Positions 6,996 to 10,056 of a stretch of 10,056 bases of DNA are shown one piece after another. The first letter of the stretch is position 1. Each line of letters starts with the position of its first letter. The translations under genes were made by a program, and so were the position numbers. Origin of the DNA: Muribaculaceae bacterium (lineage in GTDB: Bacteria > Bacteroidota > Bacteroidia > Bacteroidales > Muribaculaceae); contig JAIDUY010000411.1 in NCBI GenBank assembly GCA_029059965.1, forward strand, positions 1-10,056. Reading direction: 5' to 3'. The notes below the pieces were generated by a model, which worked only from the letters and a program-made list of their open reading frames with translations, was not told the origin of the DNA and made no database searches.

Positions 6996-8732
6996 ATGAA
7001 AAAACTGTTCATGAGCCTGGTGACCGCCATACTGGCTGCGACGGCCTCACATTCGGCGGAAGTCACCATCTACTACGACAACTCCGTGACCGAATGGAAC
7101 TCGGTGAAAATCCATTACTGGAGCAACCCCGAGACGCAGTGGCCCGGCCTTGACCTGCAGAAGGTCGACGACACCGTATGGGCTTTCACCTTCGATTTCG
7201 ACCCGTCGGGCCTCAACGGCATCCTGTTCAACAACGGCAGCGGAGACCAGACCGCCGACTATACCGCCGGAGTAAAGGCAGGACACATCTATAAAGGCAT
7301 CGGCGGCAAGGGCGCCGTGACCGATATGGGCGAATACAGCGGTACGCCCGTGACGGGCATTCCCGTCGTGACCGCCGACCCCGCCTCGGGCGCGCGCTTC
7401 ACCGACGAGCTCACCGTGACCCTCTCGGCGACACTCGACGCGGCCATCTACTACACTCTCGACGGCACTGCCGCCACGCAGTCCTCGACGCACTACACCG
7501 CACCCATCAGACTGACCGAAACGACGACCGTCAACACACTGGCAGTCACTGCCGAAGGAGTCACCGCATCGCAGTCGTTCAGCTACCGCAAGCGCACCAC
7601 GGTGCCCGTCAACGGCAACTCGCTCAATACCGACTACTACCGCGTCAATCCCGACGGTCGCACAGGTTCGAACCGCACCGTCAACGCCGTATTCTCCCGC
7701 GTCAGCAACGACAACCGTATGTGTGTGGCCGACAATGCCCTGAGCAACTGGACAGACGACGACCTCATCTGTCAGGGTGTGGCGCGCGACATCGCCGCCG
7801 CCATACGTGGCCGTCACGAATACCCCGTAGTCGATTCGTATGCAATCTATGCCGCCTACGACTCCGAGAACCTTTACCTCGGCGTCCAGTACGTCTACAC
7901 CGTGTGGGACCTTTACGGCGACGGCAAGGACAACAACGGCCGCGCCAAGCCCTACCAGATGGACGGCCGCCTGATACTTGCATTCGACCTCGACCCCGAC
8001 GAAGAGTTCGAAGGCATACTCGCCAACGGCAACACCATCTGGGACGCCGACGGCCAGTACAATACCTTCGCCAACGGCACCGACTGTCTGCTCTTTTGCA
8101 GCACCAAGTCAACCGTCGGCACTCCCGGCCTGTTCTTCCCGGACCCCGACGGCAACGCAAGCTACGACGCCCGCTACTGCAAGAACATACCCGCGCCTTT
8201 CTACGGCTGTCAGGACGGTCTGCTGCCCTCCATCGAGCATATATGGGGACAGGAGAAATTCGGCTACGACCCCGAAGACCTGCGCACCAACGACGGCTTC
8301 GTCGACCTCATCGGCGAAATCGACCCCAAATACCACACTTTCTACGAGTGGAAGCTTCCCCTCGCCACCCTCGGCATCACCGAAGACTACATCAGGAACA
8401 CCGGCATAGGCGTCATGGTGATTGACACTTACGGCCAGGGAGCCACAGGCGCGACGCCTTACGACCCCACCGTGTTCGACAACGCCGACGTCGCCTATTC
8501 CAAGGACGAGTCGTCGAGCGCCGAGAAGGAGGACAAGGACGTATTCACCTACGCCCACGCCCGCATCGGCAAGCTCGCGGCACAGAACGGCATCACCAAT
8601 ATGCCCGCCGCCGAAGATTGCGACCTGAGCCCTGTCTATTACAATCTCCAGGGCATAGAGGTTGCACGCCCCGCGGCAGGTCAGATTTACATCTGCCGAC
8701 GCGGAAACAGCGCCTCGCTGGTGCGCTTCTGA
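6996..8732 (+). CDS. Secreted multi-domain starch/carbohydrate-binding protein, no catalytic domain
   Basis: Predicted exported protein of 578 aa. A signal peptide (1 to about 20, MKKLFMSLVTAILAATASHS) has no lipobox cysteine, so it is probably not a lipoprotein. Residues 22-100 resemble a CBM26-type starch-binding module: EWNSVKIHYW (33-42), WPG (49-51), VWAFTFDF (61-68) and ILFNNGSGDQT (76-86), with the spaced aromatics expected for glucan stacking. Residues 122-199 look like a chitobiase C-terminal-type Ig-like domain (VTADPASGARF, IYYTLDGT). Residues 210-525 resemble a CBM9-like beta-sandwich (YAIYAAYDSENLYLGVQ, DGRLILAFDLDPDEE, YEWKLPLATLG). The C-terminus (547-578: VYYNLQGIEV...GQIYICRRG) matches a tail frequent on exported Bacteroidales proteins. 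No glycoside hydrolase domain and no SusC/SusD partner is nearby. I start it at 6996 because an upstream in-frame ATG (6918) would precede the promoter and destroy the signal peptide. Binding to alpha-glucan is inferred from the first domain. Confidence 0.85.
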   Translation: MKKLFMSLVTAILAATASHSAEVTIYYDNSVTEWNSVKIHYWSNPETQWPGLDLQKVDDTVWAFTFDFDPSGLNGILFNNGSGDQTADYTAGVKAGHIYKGIGGKGAVTDMGEYSGTPVTGIPVVTADPASGARFTDELTVTLSATLDAAIYYTLDGTAATQSSTHYTAPIRLTETTTVNTLAVTAEGVTASQSFSYRKRTTVPVNGNSLNTDYYRVNPDGRTGSNRTVNAVFSRVSNDNRMCVADNALSNWTDDDLICQGVARDIAAAIRGRHEYPVVDSYAIYAAYDSENLYLGVQYVYTVWDLYGDGKDNNGRAKPYQMDGRLILAFDLDPDEEFEGILANGNTIWDADGQYNTFANGTDCLLFCSTKSTVGTPGLFFPDPDGNASYDARYCKNIPAPFYGCQDGLLPSIEHIWGQEKFGYDPEDLRTNDGFVDLIGEIDPKYHTFYEWKLPLATLGITEDYIRNTGIGVMVIDTYGQGATGATPYDPTVFDNADVAYSKDESSSAEKEDKDVFTYAHARIGKLAAQNGITNMPAAEDCDLSPVYYNLQGIEVARPAAGQIYICRRGNSASLVRF

Positions 8733-8760
8733 ACACCTGAGCCACACCATCCGGACCTTC

Positions 8761-8804
8761 TTTTCGACCGTCCCGCGAACAAGCGTTTGCGAGGCGGTCG
8801 AAAA
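8761..8804. terminator. Long hairpin between the secreted-protein gene and thrS (possible terminator)
   Basis: An inverted repeat of 20-base arms (8761-8780 and 8785-8804) with loop AAGC has one C-A mismatch and two G-T wobbles, so it should be very stable. It begins 28 bases after the stop of the upstream gene. The arms start with TTTT and end with AAAA, so neither strand has a U-tract directly after the stem and it is not a textbook intrinsic terminator. A T-run follows about 16 bases later (8821-8826). It may still halt transcription or protect the 3' end. Its right arm ends one base before the thrS -33 box. Confidence 0.5.
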
Positions 8805-8805
8805 A

Positions 8806-8837
8806 TTTGTGTATGTCGGATTTTTTGTTTATCTTTG
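8806..8837 (+). promoter_or_regulatory. Consensus Bacteroidetes promoter for thrS
   Basis: A -33 box TTTG (8806-8809), a 20-bp spacer and a -7 box TATCTTTG (8830-8837) match the consensus at every defined position. Transcription should start near 8841-8845, with a leader of about 60 bases. An intact, ideal promoter argues that this thrS copy is expressed. Confidence 0.85.
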
Positions 8838-8849
8838 CGCCTGATTTTG

Positions 8850-8882
8850 AGCGCGTTTTGTGGAGGTTTTACAAATTGCGCT
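8850..8882 (+). promoter_or_regulatory. thrS leader stem-loop with GGAGG in the loop
   Basis: Arms at 8850-8861 (AGCGCGTTTTGT) and 8871-8882 (ACAAATTGCGCT) pair over 12 positions with one wobble and one T-T mismatch. The 9-base loop is GGAGGTTTT. The stem starts within about ten bases of the predicted transcript 5' end and finishes 20 bases before the ATG at 8903. E. coli thrS is known to be autoregulated through leader hairpins that mimic tRNA-Thr. Here the structure is seen, and any such control is inference. Confidence 0.45.
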
Positions 8883-8902
8883 GAATATTAATGAAATAGA
8901 AT

Positions 8903-10006
8903 ATGATATCTATCACATTTCCCGATAAAAGCGTCAAGGAATTCGAAGCGGGTGTAACGCCCCTCCAGATCGCAGAGTCCATCTCCGGGCGCCTTGCCCG
9001 CGAGGTACTCGCCGCCAGCGTCAACGGGCAGGAGTGGGACCTTTCCCGCCCCATCAACGAGGATGCTGAAATACGCCTGTTCAAGTGGGAAGACCCCGAG
9101 GGCAAGCATGCATTCTGGCACAGCTCGGCACACCTTCTGGCCGAAGCTCTCCAGCAGCTCTACCCCGGCGTCAAGTTCGGCATCGGTCCCGCTGTCGAGA
9201 CCGGCTTCTACTACGACATCGATCCGGGCGAGCATCAGCTCACCGCCGCCGATTTCGCAAAAATCGAGGCCCGTATGCTCGAACTGGCCAAACAGAACCA
9301 GGAAATCATCCGTCGCGACATCTCCAAGGAAGATGCGCTGAAGTTCTTCGGCGACCGCAACGAAACATACAAGTGCGAGCTCATCTCCGAGCTCGAGGAC
9401 GGCCACATCACCACCTACACACAGGGTGAGTTCACCGACCTCTGCCGCGGCCCGCACATCCCCACCACTGCTCCTATTAAAGCGGTGAAGATTATGTCGC
9501 TCGCCGGCGCATACTGGCGCGGCGACGAAAAGCGCAACCAGCTGGTGCGCGTCTACGGCGTCACCTTCCCCAAGAAGTCGATGCTCGACGAATACCTCGC
9601 CCTGCTCGAGGAAGCAAAGAAGCGCGACCACCGCAAGCTCGGCAAAGAGATGGAACTCTTCGCCTTCTCGTCGAAAGTCGGTGCCGGTCTTCCCCTTTGG
9701 CTCCCCAAGGGTGCCGCTCTGCGCGACCGTCTCGAGCAGTTCCTGCGCAAGATTCAGCGCCGCTACGGCTATCTGCAGGTAATCACCCCGCATATCGGCA
9801 ACAAGCAGCTCTACGTCACCTCCGGCCACTACGCCAAGTACGGCAAGGACTCCTTCCAGCCCATCCACACACCCGAGGAAGGCGAGGAATACCTGCTCAA
9901 ACCGATGAACTGCCCCCACCACTGCGAAATATTCCGCTCACTCCCCCGCTCTTACCGCGAGCTGCCACTACGCCTTGCAGAATTCGGCACCGTTTACCGC
10001 TATTAA
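8903..10006 (+). CDS. thrS: Threonyl-tRNA synthetase, cut by an in-frame TAA in motif 2
   Basis: Class II synthetase that charges tRNA-Thr. Present are a TGS domain (1-62), the editing/second additional domain with HSSAH (H73, H77) and DLCRGPH (C181, H185), and the first part of the catalytic core: [14 protein letters not shown] (261-274, motif 1 region), MNCPHH (C337, zinc ligand) and [12 protein letters not shown] (356-367). A TAA at 10004-10006 ends the frame at 367 aa, against about 640 in the family. It falls exactly where the motif 2 glutamate of fRxE belongs. Missing are the rest of motif 2, the two zinc-ligand histidines, motif 3 and the anticodon-binding domain, so this product could not aminoacylate. 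Downstream bases continue the ThrRS frame. Start: the ATG at 8903 is the first possible one, since an in-frame TAG lies at 8897-8899. Promoter and leader are intact. The cause may be sequence error, pseudogene or a real nonsense allele. Confidence 0.93.
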   Translation: MISITFPDKSVKEFEAGVTPLQIAESISGRLAREVLAASVNGQEWDLSRPINEDAEIRLFKWEDPEGKHAFWHSSAHLLAEALQQLYPGVKFGIGPAVETGFYYDIDPGEHQLTAADFAKIEARMLELAKQNQEIIRRDISKEDALKFFGDRNETYKCELISELEDGHITTYTQGEFTDLCRGPHIPTTAPIKAVKIMSLAGAYWRGDEKRNQLVRVYGVTFPKKSMLDEYLALLEEAKKRDHRKLGKEMELFAFSSKVGAGLPLWLPKGAALRDRLEQFLRKIQRRYGYLQVITPHIGNKQLYVTSGHYAKYGKDSFQPIHTPEEGEEYLLKPMNCPHHCEIFRSLPRSYRELPLRLAEFGTVYRY

Positions 10007-10056
10007 CAGAGCGGCGCGCTCCACGGCCTGACCCGTGTGCGCGGCTTCACGCAGGA
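10007..10056 (+). pseudogene. thrS: Continuation of the thrS frame after the in-frame stop (runs off window)
   Basis: Read in the same frame as the 8903 gene, these bases give QSGALHGLTRVRGFTQ, the conserved motif 2 sequence that follows fRxE in every threonyl-tRNA synthetase. There is no frameshift, only the TAA just before it. The gene therefore continues past the window edge and is split by a single codon. Restoring G for T at 10004 would give GAA (Glu) and an uninterrupted enzyme. Confidence 0.88.

Noticed and set aside
8891..8899. Two-codon upstream frame (ATG AAA TAG) before thrS
   Set aside because: It is too short to call a leader peptide and has no threonine codons, so there is no support for attenuation.
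8838..8902. T-box riboswitch in the thrS leader
   Set aside because: The leader is only about 60 bases, with no T-box sequence or specifier-loop architecture.
8888..9922. Long open frame on the minus strand (344 codons)
   Set aside because: It is antisense to thrS, which has full family similarity on the plus strand.
10004..10006. Genetic code change (TAA read as Glu)
   Set aside because: TAA is the normal terminator of at least three intact genes here (glycosyltransferase, pth, rplY), and no other in-frame TAA interrupts a conserved gene.

Overview
The window looks like ordinary chromosome from a GC-rich member of the Bacteroidales, most like the Muribaculaceae (family-level placement is inference). 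The evidence is three promoters of the Bacteroidetes type (-33 TTTG, about 20 bp, -7 TAnnTTTG), a lack of Shine-Dalgarno sequences close to the start codons, the NspC polyamine decarboxylase, the rplY-pth-hslR gene order, and a secreted glycan-binding protein with a C-terminal 'YYNLQG' tail typical of this order. I see no tRNA, rRNA, CRISPR array, insertion sequence or phage gene.

Layout. Positions 1-5130 (+) hold a tight co-directional cluster: a UvrD/PcrA helicase whose 5' end lies outside the window, nspC (4-base ATGA overlap), a membrane-anchored family 2 glycosyltransferase, and radC. Positions 5133-6729 (-) hold a second operon, rplY, pth and an Hsp15-type S4 RNA-binding protein. It faces radC with only 2 bp between the two stop codons. 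Positions 6730-6995 are a divergent intergenic region with a promoter on each strand and, between them, four 10-bp units repeated on the helical period. Positions 6996-8732 (+) encode a secreted, non-catalytic, multi-domain carbohydrate-binding protein. A 170-bp gap (8733-8902) holds a long hairpin, a consensus promoter and a leader stem-loop, followed by thrS from 8903.

How the genes fit together. The minus-strand operon serves translation: L25 binds 5S rRNA, Pth rescues peptidyl-tRNA, and the S4 protein probably acts on blocked 50S subunits. The plus-strand cluster mixes DNA maintenance (uvrD, radC) with spermidine/norspermidine synthesis (nspC) and surface glycan synthesis. This is probably co-transcription without a shared pathway.

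The most notable observation is an in-frame TAA at 10004-10006 in thrS. It replaces the invariant glutamate of class II motif 2 (fRxE), and the normal ThrRS reading frame continues on both sides of it. One substitution (GAA to TAA) explains it. thrS is normally essential, so this is a sequence error, a pseudogene backed by another copy, or a real and interesting nonsense allele. The other points of interest are regulatory: the phased repeats, the thrS leader hairpin with GGAGG in its loop, the rplY leader hairpin, and the hairpin abutting the thrS promoter. I did not find a convincing new multi-gene system.
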